DNA of 64,000 nucleotides from Aeromicrobium sp. Leaf350 (GCF_916858655.1 NZ_CAKASL010000002.1:310001-374000), one strand, 5' to 3'. Shown: positions 9,530-22,283, numbered from the stretch's first letter. Numbers and translations are program-made. Notes: generated by a model from the letters alone, not told the origin.

Positions 9530-11029
9530 TCAGCCCACCAGGTCCCGCGCGAGCTGGACGAGGGTGCGGACGGCGACGCCCGTGCCGCCGTTGGGGATCT
9601 CGCCGTAGGGAGCGCCGTCGTTGAACGACGGGCCCGCGATGTCGAGGTGGGCCCACGGAGTGTCGCCGACGAACTCGCGCAGGAAGGCCGCGGCGAACAG
9701 CGTGCCGCCGTACGGCTTCGGGTTGTGCTGGCGCAGGTCGGCGATCTTCGACGTCTTGACCGCCGCGCCGATCTCGGCCGGGATCGGGAGCGGCCACATC
9801 GGCTCGCCCGCGGTGCCGGCGGCCGAGGCGAGGCGCTCGATCGTGGCGTCGTCGCTGCCGAGGATGCCGCTGGTGCGCTCACCGAGCGCGACGACGCAGG
9901 CGCCCGTCAGCGTGGCGACGTCGACCACGAGGTCGGGCGTGCCCTCGGTCGCGAGAGCGAGACCGTCGCCCAGGACCAGGCGTCCCTCCGCGTCGGTGTT
10001 GAGCACCTCGACCGTCGCGCCGCTGCGCATCGTGAGGACGTCGCCCGGACGGGTGGCCGTGCCACTGGGCATGTTCTCGGCCAGGCACGCGTACGCCGTG
10101 ACCTTGATCGGCAGCCCGAGCCTTGCGATCGCGAGGGTCGCGGTGACGACCGCGGCGGCGCCGGCCATGTCGATCTTCATCGTCGACATGCCGGGACCGG
10201 ACTTGATCGAGAGTCCGCCGGAGTCGAAGGTGATGCCCTTGCCGACGAGCGCGAGGTGCTGCTTCGCCCCGCGCGGGGCGTAGGTCAGCGTGACGAGGCG
10301 GGGCGGGGTCTCGGAGCCGCGGCCGACGGCGAGGATGCCGCCGCAACGCTCCTTCGCGAGACGCTTCTCGTCCCAGACGTCGACCTTGACCGCGGTCCCC
10401 GCGACGCTCGCCGAGAGCTCGGCGATGGAGTCGGCGAACGTGGGCGGACGGAGGTCGCCCGGGGGCGTGTTGACCCAGTCGCGAGCCTGCGCGACGGCCT
10501 CGGTCACGACGGCCGCGTCCTCGACCGCGTGCGTCGCGGCCGACTGACGCGCGAACGAGCTGAGCACGACGTGCTCGGCCGGGACGGGAGCGGGGGAGTC
10601 GGGGGACGGGGTCTGGTAGGCCGTGTAGCGGTAGCGACCCAGGCGCACGCCTTCGGCCACGGCCACGGTCTCCTCGATGCTCGCCGGGTGCAGCGCGACC
10701 GCGACGGAGCCCTTCGGGGCGCGTCGCACGCCGCGAGCCGCGGCGGCACGCAGGTCGGCCGCGGTGGGCTCGGCGGGCAGCGCGACGGCCACGACGACCT
10801 TCGCGGCGACGGCGTCGCCGGCGGGGAACACCACGACCTCGTCGTCCTTGCCGGCGAAGCCGAGCAGGTCGAGCGCCTCGGAGACGCCCTCGCGGTCACC
10901 GGTGTCGGCCCCGTCGCCGCGGATGCCGAGGACGAGCACGTCGGCCTTCGCGGTGAGCGGTTGGGCCGTGCTCAGCGAGACGCCGGGCAGGTCGGTGCGG
11001 GCAGTGCTGTTCTGGGGAGCGGCAGCCAT
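9530..11029 (-). CDS. pepA: Leucyl aminopeptidase (M17 family, cytosolic)
   Basis: This 499-residue dinuclear-metal aminopeptidase releases N-terminal residues from peptides in the cytosol. The catalytic C-terminal domain carries the metal ligands and active-site segments VGKGITFDSGGLSIK, MKIDMAGAAAV and NTDAEGRLVLGDGLA. The N-terminal macro-like domain (about 1-165) is more variable. TAGGTT on the minus strand (complement of 11036-11041) lies 6 nt before the ATG, so the transcript is probably leaderless. It is divergent from gcvT and corresponds to Rv2213 in M. tuberculosis order. Confidence 0.96.
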   Translation of the reverse strand: MAAAPQNSTARTDLPGVSLSTAQPLTAKADVLVLGIRGDGADTGDREGVSEALDLLGFAGKDDEVVVFPAGDAVAAKVVVAVALPAEPTAADLRAAAARGVRRAPKGSVAVALHPASIEETVAVAEGVRLGRYRYTAYQTPSPDSPAPVPAEHVVLSSFARQSAATHAVEDAAVVTEAVAQARDWVNTPPGDLRPPTFADSIAELSASVAGTAVKVDVWDEKRLAKERCGGILAVGRGSETPPRLVTLTYAPRGAKQHLALVGKGITFDSGGLSIKSGPGMSTMKIDMAGAAAVVTATLAIARLGLPIKVTAYACLAENMPSGTATRPGDVLTMRSGATVEVLNTDAEGRLVLGDGLALATEGTPDLVVDVATLTGACVVALGERTSGILGSDDATIERLASAAGTAGEPMWPLPIPAEIGAAVKTSKIADLRQHNPKPYGGTLFAAAFLREFVGDTPWAHLDIAGPSFNDGAPYGEIPNGGTGVAVRTLVQLARDLVG

Positions 11030-11035
11030 GTCCTC

Positions 11036-11061
11036 AACCTAGCCTGACCCGCTAGTAGGTT
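11036..11061. promoter_or_regulatory. Paired divergent TAGGTT -10 boxes for pepA and gcvT
   Basis: The 39-bp gap between the two start codons holds AACCTA (11036-11041; TAGGTT on minus) and TAGGTT (11056-11061). They lie 6 nt before the pepA ATG and 7 nt before the gcvT ATG. The two hexamers form an inverted repeat, so both genes probably start transcription at their start codons. Confidence 0.65.
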
Positions 11062-11068
11062 GACCGGC

Positions 11069-12163
11069 ATGGATCTGCTGCACTCGCCCCTGCACGATCG
11101 CCACGTCGCCCTCGGCGCCAAGCTCGCCGAGTTCGGAGGCTGGGAGATGCCCCTGGAGTACACCGGTGTGGTCAGCGAGCACACCGCCGTGCGGGAGGCC
11201 GTCGGCGTGTTCGACGTGAGCCACCTCGGCAAGGCCGTCGTGCGCGGCACGGGCGCCGCCGAGTTCGTCAACGCGTGCCTGACCAACGACCTCGGCCGCA
11301 TCGCGCCCGGCAAGGCCCAGTACACGCTGTGCTGCTCCGACGACGGCGGCACCGTGGACGACCTGATCGTCTACCTGCGCAGCGACTTCGAGGTCTTCCT
11401 GATCCCCAACGCCGCCAACACCGCAGCCGTCGTGGCACGGTTGAAGGCCGCCGCTCCGGAGGGCATCGAGGTCGTCGACCAGCACCGCGAGCTCGCCGTC
11501 ATCGCGATCCAGGGTCCCAAGAGCGACGAGGTGCTCACCGCGCTGGGCCTGCCCGTCGACCACGAGTACATGTCCTTCGACTCCGCGACGATCGACGGCC
11601 ACGAGCTCACCGTCTGCCGCACCGGTTACACGGGCGAGCGCGGCTACGAGCTCGTCGTCCCGTTCGACGGTGCCGGCGCGGTGTGGGACGCGGTGCTCGC
11701 GGCCGGGGAGCCGCACGGCATCGCGCCGTGCGGGCTCGGCGCCCGCGACACCCTGCGCACCGAGATGGGCTACCCGCTGCACGGCCACGAGCTCTCCGAC
11801 GAGATCAGCCCGGTCATGGCGCGCGCGGGCTGGGCCGTCGGCTGGAAGAAGCCCGAGTTCTGGGGCAAGGCGGCACTCGAGCGTCAGCGCGAGGAGAAGA
11901 CCGTCCGCACCCTCCGCGGCCTGCGATCCGACGGCCGCGGCATCCCGCGCCCCGGCATGGTCGTGCGCGACGCCGACGGCACCGCGATCGGCGAGGTCAC
12001 CTCCGGCACCTTCTCGCCGACGCTGCGCCAGGGCATCGGCCTCGCGCTGATCGAGCCCGGCGTCCCCGACGGTGCCGCCGTCACGGTCGACGTGCGCAAG
12101 CGCTCGGAGGCGTTCACCGTGGTCAAGCCCCCGTTCGTCACCGCGACCACCAGCGGAAGCTGA
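11069..12163 (+). CDS. gcvT: Glycine cleavage system aminomethyltransferase (T protein)
   Basis: GcvT takes the aminomethyl group from GcvH and makes methylene-tetrahydrofolate and ammonia. The 364-residue protein starts [19 protein letters not shown] and has the family's [10 protein letters not shown], the folate-site [10 protein letters not shown] and [19 protein letters not shown] and the catalytic-domain [18 protein letters not shown]. Starting at the upstream TTG (11060) is possible but the ATG fits the leaderless TAGGTT 7 nt upstream. gcvP and gcvH are not nearby. The adjacent lpdA could supply the L protein. Confidence 0.96.
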   Translation: MDLLHSPLHDRHVALGAKLAEFGGWEMPLEYTGVVSEHTAVREAVGVFDVSHLGKAVVRGTGAAEFVNACLTNDLGRIAPGKAQYTLCCSDDGGTVDDLIVYLRSDFEVFLIPNAANTAAVVARLKAAAPEGIEVVDQHRELAVIAIQGPKSDEVLTALGLPVDHEYMSFDSATIDGHELTVCRTGYTGERGYELVVPFDGAGAVWDAVLAAGEPHGIAPCGLGARDTLRTEMGYPLHGHELSDEISPVMARAGWAVGWKKPEFWGKAALERQREEKTVRTLRGLRSDGRGIPRPGMVVRDADGTAIGEVTSGTFSPTLRQGIGLALIEPGVPDGAAVTVDVRKRSEAFTVVKPPFVTATTSGS

Positions 12164-12174
12164 AGGAGACCCCC

Positions 12175-12372
12175 ATGGCCTGGAGCTGGACCTACGAGAA
12201 CGCCGACGGCGACACCGTCGGCACGTCCGAGACCTTCGACGCCCGCGGCGACGCCGAGTCGTGGATCGGCGAGGCGTTCCCCGACCTCGTCGACGACGGC
12301 GTCGCGCAGGTGCGCCTCCTCGAGGACGGCACCGAGGTCTACGGCCCCATGTCCCTCAGCCCGGGGGACTAG
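12175..12372 (+). CDS. Small acidic conserved hypothetical protein
   Basis: This 65-residue acidic protein (MAWSWTYENADGD...PMSLSPGD) begins 11 bp after gcvT with a strong GAAGGAG ribosome site, so it should be co-transcribed. It is rich in Asp, Glu and aromatic residues and has no transmembrane segment or known catalytic motif. The pattern of two alternating strand-like stretches (SWTYENADG; AQVRLLEDGTEVYG) around a helix suggests a small compact domain. The function is unknown; co-expression with gcvT is the only clue. Confidence 0.75.
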   Translation: MAWSWTYENADGDTVGTSETFDARGDAESWIGEAFPDLVDDGVAQVRLLEDGTEVYGPMSLSPGD

Positions 12373-12394
12373 CAACCCCGCCGTGCCGTGAACC

Positions 12395-12964
12395 TCAGTA
12401 GCGGTTCTTGAGGGGCTCGCCGCGCTTGATGACGGGCTTCGGCAGCCGCAGACGACGGATCTGGCTGCTGCGCAGGACCGCGTAGGAGGTCGTGCCCTTG
12501 TAGGTCGCGTCGGGGAAGTGGGAGCGGAGCTCCTTCTTCAGGCTGCGCACGAGCAGGATCTCGTCGAAGACCGTGCCGATGATCGTGAACGACCACAGTC
12601 CCGCGACGACGGAGCCGACCGCGGCCGCGTTGAGGAAGTTGGGGCCCACGATGTTGAACAGCAGCATGAAGACCAGGATCGGGAGCAGGAACTCCGCGAT
12701 GTTGTGACGACGGTCGACGTGGTCGCGCACGAGGGCCTTCATGGGGCCCTGGTCGCGCGGGGGGAGGTACTCGCCGCGGCCCGTGTTCAGCGCCTCGCGC
12801 TGCTTGGTGCGGATCTCCTGGCGCCGCTTGCGGTCCTGCTCGGCACGCTGCTTGCGCGTCATCGCCGGCTTGCGCTCCTGGCGACGCGCGATCTCGGCGT
12901 CCTTGCGGCTCGGCGTCGGGCGGCCCTTGCCGCCGGCCTCGGGCGTCTGCTCGTGGTCGGTCAC
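12395..12964 (-). CDS. DUF3043 family membrane protein
   Basis: This 189-residue actinobacterial membrane protein has a long, highly charged cytoplasmic N-terminus (about 1-90, rich in Arg/Lys, including KDAEIARRQERKPAMTRKQR). Two hydrophobic helices (about 93-112 and 117-138) and a basic C-terminal tail ending PLKNRY follow. This matches DUF3043 proteins such as Rv2206, whose role is unknown. TAAGGT on the minus strand (complement of 12971-12976) sits 6 nt before the GTG start. It diverges from the PspA-like gene, so a connection with membrane stress is possible but unproven. Confidence 0.85.
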   Translation of the reverse strand: MTDHEQTPEAGGKGRPTPSRKDAEIARRQERKPAMTRKQRAEQDRKRRQEIRTKQREALNTGRGEYLPPRDQGPMKALVRDHVDRRHNIAEFLLPILVFMLLFNIVGPNFLNAAAVGSVVAGLWSFTIIGTVFDEILLVRSLKKELRSHFPDATYKGTTSYAVLRSSQIRRLRLPKPVIKRGEPLKNRY

Positions 12965-13033
12965 GGCGTCACCTTATCTGTCGCGCACGAGTCGTCCCGG
13001 CGCAGGCTTCGCCGAGCCCCGTAGGCTGCCGCC

Positions 13034-13658
13034 ATGGGGTTGTGGGACCGGGTACGCCGCATCAGCCGATCACGTCGTGACGGGAACGAGGCGTGGAGCG
13101 AGCGCATGGACACCACCGTGCGCGACCAGCAGGGCACACTCGCGCAGCTGCGCCGGGCCCTGGCCGACCTCGCCACCAACCGCCGCCGCGTGGAGCTGCA
13201 GCTCAACCGTCTGAAGCAGCAGGCCGACCAGCTCGAGGCCACCGCTGCCGAGCGGGTCGCCGCCGGCGACGACGAGGGTGCGCGGTCCGCCCTGACCCGC
13301 AAGGTCACGATGGAGAAGGCGATCGCCGACCTCGCCGAGCGGCACGCCACCCTGCAGGCCGACGAGCAGAAGCTCACGGCGACGGCCGACCAGGTGCAGA
13401 CGCAGATCGAGGACTTCCGCATCCGCAAGGACACCCTCGTGGCCCGCGAGTCTGCCGCCACGGCGAAGACCGAGATGCACCGCATCAACCGTGACCAGGG
13501 CGCCATCGCCGGCGACCTGGACGACGTCGAGCGTCACACCCGCGAGGCCGAGGCCACCGCCGCGGCCTACGACGAGCTGGCCGACCCCACCGACGCCGCC
13601 AACTGGGAGAAGGCCTTCGAGGCCGGCTCCCAGCCATCCCTCGACGAAGGAGACGGCC

Positions 13659-13684
<26 letters not shown>
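13034..13684 (+). CDS. pspA: PspA/IM30 family membrane-stress protein
   Basis: This 216-residue protein is almost wholly coiled coil after an N-terminal amphipathic stretch (MGLWDRVRRISRSRR), the PspA/Vipp1 pattern. The helices run from about residue 25 to 195, with repeated heptads such as LAQLRRALADLATNRRRVEL. PspA proteins bind stressed membranes and form ESCRT-III-like polymers. TAGGCT at 13022-13027 lies 6 nt before the ATG (leaderless). The following gene is an HtpX protease that overlaps it by 26 bp, then pspAB, making a compact stress operon. Confidence 0.9.
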
Positions 13685-16446
<2,762 letters not shown>

Positions 16447-16469
16447 CCCCGGCCTGACGTGGGCCCGAC

Positions 16470-17573
16470 ATGAGGGTGCTCGTCGCGCCGGACAAGTTCG
16501 CCGGCACGCTGAGCTCCGCCGAGGCCGCGGCGGCGATCGCCGAGGGCTGGCAGCGGCACGCCCCCGACGACGTCGTCACGTGCGTCCCGGTGGCGGACGG
16601 CGGTCCGGGATTCGCGGGCGTGCTCGCCGAGGCGCTCGGGGGCAGGTTCGAGGCCGTGGTCGTGCGCGGTCCGCTCGGCACGCCGGTGCCGATCGAGCTC
16701 GTGGAGGCCGCCGGGACGGTCTACCTCGAGTCCTCGCAGGCGTGCGGTCACGGGCTGGAGCCCACCGTCGAACCGATGCGGGCGTCCAGCGTGGGCGTCG
16801 GCGAGGCGATCCTCGCGGCGACCCGCCTCCGCCCACGCCGCGTCGTGGTGGGACTCGGCGGATCGGTCACGACCGACGGGGGAGCCGGGATGCTGGCCGC
16901 CCTCGGCGCCACCGCCGACGTGGGCCTCGACGCAGGTCCGGAGGGCCTCGAGGGCGTCGGCGACGTCGACCTCTCGGCCGTGCGTGAGGCGTTGGCGGGC
17001 ATCGACCTCGTCGCCGCCGTCGACGTGACGGCGCCCCTGCTCGGCATGTTCGGCGCTGCACGCACCTTCGGACCGCAGAAGGGCATGGACGACGACCAGA
17101 TCTGGCGTGCCGACCGCATCCTCGACGCCTTCGTCGAGGCCGTGTGCGGGAGCGCCCCCCACGAGCGTCGCGTCGCCGAGGAGCCCGGTGCAGGCGCCGC
17201 CGGGGGCCTGGGCTTCGCGCTCGCGGTCCTGGGCGCCTCCCTCGTGCCGGGCACCGACGTCGTGCTCGACGCGATCGGCCTCGACGCCCACGTCGCGGAG
17301 GCCGACCTCGTCGTGACGGGCGAGGGCGCGTACGACATCACGTCGCGATCGGGCAAGGCGGTCTTCGGGGTCGCCGAGGCGGCAGCCCAGCGGGCCCGCC
17401 CGTGCATCGTCCTCGCGGGGCGGGTCGACGTCGGCGCCCGCGAGATGCGGGCCATGGGCGTCGAGTCCGCCTACGCGGTCGCCGACGTCGTGGGGGAGGA
17501 GGCGGCGCTGCGCGATCCGGCCCGCCACCTGGCCGACCTCGCCGCGCGCGTGGCTCGCACGTGGTCGCCGTGA
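16470..17573 (+). CDS. glxK: Glycerate kinase (GlxK/GarK family)
   Basis: This 367-residue kinase phosphorylates D-glycerate (usually at the 2-hydroxyl in this family). It opens with RVLVAPDKFAGTLSSAEAA and has the family segments VPVADGGPGF, VVGLGGSVTTDGGAGML, GPQKGMDDDQ, EEPGAGAAGGLGFAL and VTGEGAYDITSRSGKA. It lies in the same direction 23 bp behind the aminotransferase. It would let the cell assimilate glycerate from serine or glyoxylate metabolism. Confidence 0.94.
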   Translation: MRVLVAPDKFAGTLSSAEAAAAIAEGWQRHAPDDVVTCVPVADGGPGFAGVLAEALGGRFEAVVVRGPLGTPVPIELVEAAGTVYLESSQACGHGLEPTVEPMRASSVGVGEAILAATRLRPRRVVVGLGGSVTTDGGAGMLAALGATADVGLDAGPEGLEGVGDVDLSAVREALAGIDLVAAVDVTAPLLGMFGAARTFGPQKGMDDDQIWRADRILDAFVEAVCGSAPHERRVAEEPGAGAAGGLGFALAVLGASLVPGTDVVLDAIGLDAHVAEADLVVTGEGAYDITSRSGKAVFGVAEAAAQRARPCIVLAGRVDVGAREMRAMGVESAYAVADVVGEEAALRDPARHLADLAARVARTWSP

Positions 17574-17694
17574 GCCGTCCTGTCACGCCTGGGGCGTACG
17601 ATGGGGACAAGCGGGAACAGAATCGTGCAGCACGCGGTTGACCCCCGTGAGCACCAGATTCGTGACACCCGTACCCCACCTCGCAGGAGATGAC

Positions 17695-18069
17695 ATGAGC
17701 GTCGACAGCACCACCGACGTCGAGATCCAGTCCAGCCCCCCGGCCGACGGCATCACGCTGTCCGAGTTCGCGGCTGCCAAGGTCAAGAGCCTCCTCGAGC
17801 AGGAGGGTCGCGACGACCTGGCCCTGCGCATCGCCGTGCAGCCCGGTGGCTGCTCCGGCCTGCGCTACCAGCTCTTCTTCGACGAGCGCACGCTCGACGG
17901 CGACGAGATCCGTGAGTTCGACGGCGTCAACGTGGTCGTCGACCGCATGAGCCTCCCGTACCTGCACGGCGCGTCCATCGACTTCGTCGACACGATCGAG
18001 AAGCAGGGCTTCACGATCGACAACCCCATGGCCACGGGTTCGTGCGCCTGCGGCGACTCCTTCCACTGA
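17695..18069 (+). CDS. erpA: A-type iron-sulfur carrier (ErpA/IscA family)
   Basis: This 124-residue protein carries the three cluster-binding cysteines of A-type carriers: one in QPGGCSGLRY and two in GSCACGDSF at the C-terminus. It delivers Fe-S clusters to client enzymes. The first ~20 residues are a disordered extension. The ATG with a CAGGAGATGA ribosome site was chosen over an upstream in-frame start. Gene order erpA-like, adenosine kinase, ctaC matches M. tuberculosis Rv2204c, Rv2202c, Rv2200c. The Rieske protein QcrA encoded nearby is a plausible client. Confidence 0.95.
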   Translation: MSVDSTTDVEIQSSPPADGITLSEFAAAKVKSLLEQEGRDDLALRIAVQPGGCSGLRYQLFFDERTLDGDEIREFDGVNVVVDRMSLPYLHGASIDFVDTIEKQGFTIDNPMATGSCACGDSFH

Positions 18070-18085
18070 TCGACGCCACGAGCCG

Positions 18086-18126
18086 ACGGCTCCCTGTTCC
18101 ACCCTCGTGGTGGTGCGGGGAGCCGT
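18086..18126 (+). terminator. Intrinsic-type terminator after erpA
   Basis: The stem ACGGCTCCC (18086-18094) / GGGAGCCGT (18118-18126) encloses a second CCACC/GGTGG stem, followed by TTGCGTT. It starts 17 bp after the erpA stop. The U-tract is weak, as usual in actinobacteria. Confidence 0.7.
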
Positions 18127-18183
18127 TTGCGTTGTGACCGGGCCGCCACGTCACCGTCATCGGCACGCATTAGGCTCGCTCCC

Positions 18184-19191
18184 ATGCATCTCGCCATCGC
18201 CGGCTCCATCGCGGCCGACCACCTGCAGACGTTCGCCGGTCGGTTCTCCGACTCGCTCGTGCCCGACCAGCTCGACAAGCTGTCGGTCTCGTTCCTCGTG
18301 CAGGACCTCGACATCCGTCGCGGCGGCTGCGCCGGCAACATCAGCTTCGCTCTGGCGAACCTCGGCCAGCGTCCGACGCTGGTCGCCGCCGTGGGCCGCG
18401 ACTTCGCCGAGCAGGGCTACCAGGGCTGGCTCGAGTCGGCCGGCGTCGACTGCTCGCGGGTGCACGTCTCGCCGAGCCTGCACACCGCGCTGTGCACCAT
18501 CACGACCGACGAGGCGCACGCGCAGATCGTCACGTTCTACCCGGGCGCCATGGCCGAGGCCAGCAGCATCGACGTCGCCGCGCTGCACGCCGAGGCGCCG
18601 ATCGACCTTCTGCTGATCGGGCCCGACGACCCGGGCGCGATGCTGCGCCACACGCAGACCGCCCGCGAGATCGGCGTGCCGTTCGTGGCCGACCCGTCGC
18701 AGCAGCTCGCCTGGGCCGACGGAGACCTCATCCGCCAGCTCATCGAGGGTGCGGCCTACCTGTTCACCAACGACTACGAGGCCGCCCTCGTCGAGCAGAA
18801 GACGGGCTGGTCCGCCGACGAGGTGAAGGCCGCCGTCGGCGTCCAGGTCATCACGCGGGGCAAGGACGGCGTGACCGTCATCGACACCGACGGCACCCGC
18901 TTCGACGTCCCGGCGATCGCCGGTGTCGAGGCCGTCGACCCCACGGGTGTCGGCGACAGCTTCCGCGGCGGATTCCTCGCCGGACTGGCCGCCGGACTCG
19001 ACCTCACGACGTGCGCGCAGATCGGCTGCACCATCGCCGCCAGCGTCGTCGAGACCACGGGCACGCAGGAGTACACGCTGGATCGCGAGGCCTTCCTGGC
19101 CCGCCTGCAGAGCGCCTACGGCGAGCCCGCGGCGGAGCGCGTCGGTGCGGCCGTCGCGGTGTCGCGAGCCGTGTCCGACATCTTGTCGTAG
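18184..19191 (+). CDS. adoK: PfkB-family kinase, probable adenosine kinase
   Basis: This 335-residue ribokinase-fold enzyme starts MHLAIAGSIAADHLQTFAGR. It has the sugar-binding GGCAGNISFALANLG and the C-terminal catalytic signature DPTGVGDSFRGGFLAGLA, with the catalytic Asp in GVGDSF. Synteny with Rv2202c just before ctaC supports adenosine kinase, since that protein phosphorylates adenosine though it resembles sugar kinases. The ATG lies 7 nt after TAGGCT (18171-18176), so translation is probably leaderless. Confidence 0.88.
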   Translation: MHLAIAGSIAADHLQTFAGRFSDSLVPDQLDKLSVSFLVQDLDIRRGGCAGNISFALANLGQRPTLVAAVGRDFAEQGYQGWLESAGVDCSRVHVSPSLHTALCTITTDEAHAQIVTFYPGAMAEASSIDVAALHAEAPIDLLLIGPDDPGAMLRHTQTAREIGVPFVADPSQQLAWADGDLIRQLIEGAAYLFTNDYEAALVEQKTGWSADEVKAAVGVQVITRGKDGVTVIDTDGTRFDVPAIAGVEAVDPTGVGDSFRGGFLAGLAAGLDLTTCAQIGCTIAASVVETTGTQEYTLDREAFLARLQSAYGEPAAERVGAAVAVSRAVSDILS

Positions 19192-19230
19192 ATAGGCTGC
19201 CCTTACCTCGGTGACAGGCATCCGCTGGAG

Positions 19231-19236
19231 TAGTGT
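19231..19236 (+). promoter_or_regulatory. Candidate -10 box of the ctaCDF operon
   Basis: TAGTGT lies 43 nt before the ctaC GTG, inside the 88-bp gap after adoK. Unlike its neighbours, ctaC would therefore have a leader of roughly 35 nt. I found no strong -35 box. Confidence 0.4.
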
Positions 19237-19279
19237 GCACCTGTCATCACGTGACGATCTTGAACCAGAAAGGCGCCCC

Positions 19280-20107
19280 GTGGGTCGATTGAAGTTGGCG
19301 GTTCTCGCCCTTGTGGCAGTCGTGCTGAGCGGCTGCTCTCCTGTCGACGACTCCGACATCAAGCGCCTGGCGCTGCCGGTGGCCGGAAGCGACCGAACCG
19401 ACGAGGTCTGGGACCTCTGGCTCGGTGCGTGGATCGCCACCGCGGTGATCTTCGTGCTGGTCTTCGGCCTGCTCGTCTGGTGCATGATCCGATACCGCCG
19501 TCGCAGTGACGACGAGATCCCCATCCAGGTGCGCTACAACCTCCCGATCGAGGCGCTGTACACGTTCGCGCCGGTCATCATCGTGGCGGTCTTCTTCTTC
19601 CACACGGTCACCGCCCAGAACGCGATCCTCGAGAAGGTCGACGAGCCCGACCACACGATCGAGGTCGTGGGTTCCAAGTGGCAGTGGGCGTTCAACTACC
19701 TTGAGGAAGACGCCACCTCGGGCGTCGACGTCTACGACTTCGGCACGCCCGACGCGCCGGCCGAGCTCTGGCTCCCGGTCGACGAGTCCGTGCGCTTCGA
19801 CCTCAAGTCGCCCGACGTCATCCACTCGTTCTGGATCCCCGAGTTCTACTTCAAGATGGACGTCGTCCCCGGGCGCGTGAACTCCTTCGACGTCACGCCG
19901 ACCCGCGAGGGCACGTTCACCGGACGGTGCGCGGAGCTCTGCGGTCTGTACCACTCGCGGATGATCTTCAAGGTCAACGTCGTCTCGCGGGCCGAGTACG
20001 ACGCCCACCTGGCCGAGCTCGAGAGCGACGGCCAGACCGGCCGTCCCACGGGCGCCGCCGAGGCCGACACGATCGCCGGACTTGATCCCGAAGGAGCCGA
20101 GGACTGA
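19280..20107 (+). CDS. ctaC: Cytochrome c oxidase subunit II (lipoprotein)
   Basis: This 275-residue subunit of the aa3 oxidase carries the CuA electron-entry site. The N-terminus is a lipoprotein signal with lipobox LSGC, then two transmembrane helices (about 52-75 and 95-115). The cupredoxin domain ends in [12 protein letters not shown], containing both CuA cysteines, Glu, His and Met. It is anchored in the membrane and takes electrons from cytochrome cc (QcrC). The GTG start gives a proper signal peptide. The stop and the ctaD ATG share a base (TGATG). Confidence 0.96.
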   Translation: MGRLKLAVLALVAVVLSGCSPVDDSDIKRLALPVAGSDRTDEVWDLWLGAWIATAVIFVLVFGLLVWCMIRYRRRSDDEIPIQVRYNLPIEALYTFAPVIIVAVFFFHTVTAQNAILEKVDEPDHTIEVVGSKWQWAFNYLEEDATSGVDVYDFGTPDAPAELWLPVDESVRFDLKSPDVIHSFWIPEFYFKMDVVPGRVNSFDVTPTREGTFTGRCAELCGLYHSRMIFKVNVVSRAEYDAHLAELESDGQTGRPTGAAEADTIAGLDPEGAED

Positions 20108-21861
20108 TGGCCACCACCGCGACCTTCGACATCGGTGACGCTCACGCAGCGGCTCCGGCGCACGGCCATGTCGAGAAGACGATCCCGCAGAAGATCGTGA
20201 ACTGCCTGACGACGACCGACCACAAGGTCATCGGCAACATGTACCTGGTCACGTCGTTCGCGTTCTTCATCATCGGCGGCGTCATGGCCCTGGTGATCCG
20301 CGCCGAGCTGGCGCGCCCGGGCACCACGTTCGTCGACGACGAGACGTACAACCAGCTGTTCACGATGCACGGCACGATCATGCTGCTGATGTTCGCGACG
20401 CCCCTGTTCTTCGGCTTCGCGAACGTGATCATGCCGCTGCAGATCGGTGCGCCCGACGTCGCGTTCCCGCGGCTCAACATGTTCAGCTACTGGCTGTACC
20501 TGTTCGGCTCGCTGATCGCGGTCTCCGGCTTCTTCACCCCGAGCGGTGCCGCGAGCTTCGGCTGGTTCGCCTACGCCCCGCTGTCGGACGGCATCAACTC
20601 GCCCGGCGTCGGCGGTGACCTGTGGGTCATGGGCCTGTACATGTCGGGTGTCGGCACGATCCTCGGTGCCGTCAACTTCACGACCACCATCTTCTGCATG
20701 CGCGCGCCCGGCATGACGATGTTCCGGATGCCGATCTTCGTCTGGAACGCGCTCGTCACGAGCCTCCTGGCCCTGATCGCCTTCCCGATCTTCGGTGCCG
20801 CGCTGCTGGCCCTGGGCGCCGACCGCATGTTCGGTGCGCACGTGTTCGACGCCGCCAACGGCGGACCCATCATGTGGCAGCACCTGTTCTGGTTCTTCGG
20901 ACACCCAGAGGTGTACATCCTGGCGTTGCCGTTCTTCGGCATCGTGACCGAGATCCTGCCGGTCTTCGCCCGCAAGCCGATCTTCGGCTACGTCGGGCTC
21001 GTGGGAGCGACGCTGATGATCGCCGCCCTGTCGGTCGCGGTCTGGGCTCACCACATGTACGTCACGGGCGCGGTCGACCTGGCGTTCTTCAGCTTCATGA
21101 CGTTCCTCATCGCGGTGCCCACCGGCGTGAAGTTCTTCAACTGGATCGGCACGCTATGGGGGGGATCTCTGTCATTCGACACCCCTCTGATCTTCTCGCT
21201 CGGCTTCCTCACGACCTTCCTCTTCGGTGGTCTGACGGGCGTCATCCTGGCCTCGCCGGCCCTGGACTTCCAGCTCTCCGACTCCTACTTCGTGGTGGCG
21301 CACTTCCACTACGTCGTGTTCGGCACGGTGGTGTTCGCGATGTTCGCGGGCTTCTACTACTGGTGGCCCAAGATGACCGGGCGCATGCTCGACGAGAAGC
21401 TGGGCAAGATCCACTTCTGGCTGCTGTTCATCGGCTTCCACCTGACCTTCCTCGTGCAGCACTGGCTGGGCGTCGAGGGCATGCCGCGCCGCTACGTCGA
21501 CTACTCGCCGAGCGACGGCTTCACGACGCTCAACGAGATCTCGTCGGTCGGTGCCTTCCTGCTGGGCGCCTCGATGCTGCCCTTCTTCCTGAACGTCTGG
21601 AAGTCCCGCAAGTCCCCGAAGGTCGGCCTGGACGACCCGTGGGGCTGGGGTCGCTCGCTGGAGTGGGCCACGAGCTCGCCGCCGCCGCGTCACAACTTCC
21701 ACTCGCTGCCGCGCATCCGGTCGGAGAGCCCGGCGTTCGACCTGCACCACCCGGAGATCGCCGCGCTCGAGCTGCAGGACAACCCGGACGAGCAGTCGGC
21801 GTTCGCCGACGCACCGGACGTCAACGGCAAGCCCGGCACCACCGAGTCCAAGGAGTCCTGA
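20107..21861 (+). CDS. ctaD: Cytochrome c oxidase subunit I
   Basis: This 584-residue, 12-helix catalytic subunit holds heme a, heme a3 and CuB. Visible signatures are [17 protein letters not shown], with the cross-linked His-Tyr pair, and [12 protein letters not shown], with the heme ligands. The C-terminal tail (about 500-584) is charged and cytoplasmic. It pumps protons while reducing oxygen to water and should assemble with CtaC, CtaE, CtaF and the bcc complex as the III-IV supercomplex of actinobacteria. It is translationally coupled to ctaC. Confidence 0.98.
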   Translation: MATTATFDIGDAHAAAPAHGHVEKTIPQKIVNCLTTTDHKVIGNMYLVTSFAFFIIGGVMALVIRAELARPGTTFVDDETYNQLFTMHGTIMLLMFATPLFFGFANVIMPLQIGAPDVAFPRLNMFSYWLYLFGSLIAVSGFFTPSGAASFGWFAYAPLSDGINSPGVGGDLWVMGLYMSGVGTILGAVNFTTTIFCMRAPGMTMFRMPIFVWNALVTSLLALIAFPIFGAALLALGADRMFGAHVFDAANGGPIMWQHLFWFFGHPEVYILALPFFGIVTEILPVFARKPIFGYVGLVGATLMIAALSVAVWAHHMYVTGAVDLAFFSFMTFLIAVPTGVKFFNWIGTLWGGSLSFDTPLIFSLGFLTTFLFGGLTGVILASPALDFQLSDSYFVVAHFHYVVFGTVVFAMFAGFYYWWPKMTGRMLDEKLGKIHFWLLFIGFHLTFLVQHWLGVEGMPRRYVDYSPSDGFTTLNEISSVGAFLLGASMLPFFLNVWKSRKSPKVGLDDPWGWGRSLEWATSSPPPRHNFHSLPRIRSESPAFDLHHPEIAALELQDNPDEQSAFADAPDVNGKPGTTESKES

Positions 21862-21864
21862 TCG

Positions 21865-22260
21865 ATGAAGGCCGAGCTCTGGACGATCCTGTCGTGCGGC
21901 GTGTTCTTCGCCCTGATCGCCCCGATCTACTGGGTGCTGTCCGGCGACGTCACCGGTTCGGTGGCGCTCGTCATGACGACCCTGCTGTGCGTCCTGATCT
22001 CCTTCTACCTGGCGGTCGTCGCCCGGCAGATCCCGGAGCGTCCCGAGGACCGCAGTGACGCCGAGATCATCGACGGAGCGGGCGAGCTGGGCTTCTTCCC
22101 GGCCTCCAGCTGGTGGCCGCTGTTCGCGGCCCTGGCGTTCGCGACGATCGTGCTGGGTGTCGTGTTCGGCTGGTGGCTCTTCATCATCGGTGCCGGCGTC
22201 GGTGCCGTCGCGCTGGTCGGCTGGGTCTTCGAGTTCTACCGCGGCGTCCACAAGCACTGA
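21865..22260 (+). CDS. ctaF: Cytochrome c oxidase subunit IV (actinobacterial CtaF)
   Basis: This 131-residue protein has four hydrophobic helices arranged as two pairs (about 5-23, 28-50, 84-100, 103-121). It starts MKAELWTILSCGVFFALIAP. It matches the actinobacteria-specific fourth subunit found after ctaD, thought to stabilise the oxidase. An AAGGAG ribosome site lies within the ctaD end, 3 bp before the new start region, so the three genes form one operon. Confidence 0.92.
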   Translation: MKAELWTILSCGVFFALIAPIYWVLSGDVTGSVALVMTTLLCVLISFYLAVVARQIPERPEDRSDAEIIDGAGELGFFPASSWWPLFAALAFATIVLGVVFGWWLFIIGAGVGAVALVGWVFEFYRGVHKH

Positions 22261-22283
22261 CACCTGCCACGTAGCATGGTCGG

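Noticed and set aside
11030..11068. Glycine riboswitch before gcvT
   Set aside because: The gap to pepA is only 39 bp and holds the two -10 boxes; there is no room for an aptamer.
17606..17614. Fourth copy of the GACAAGCGG palindrome family upstream of erpA
   Set aside because: Only 9 bases match; there is no second arm and no inner inverted repeat, and the site is not at a convergent junction.
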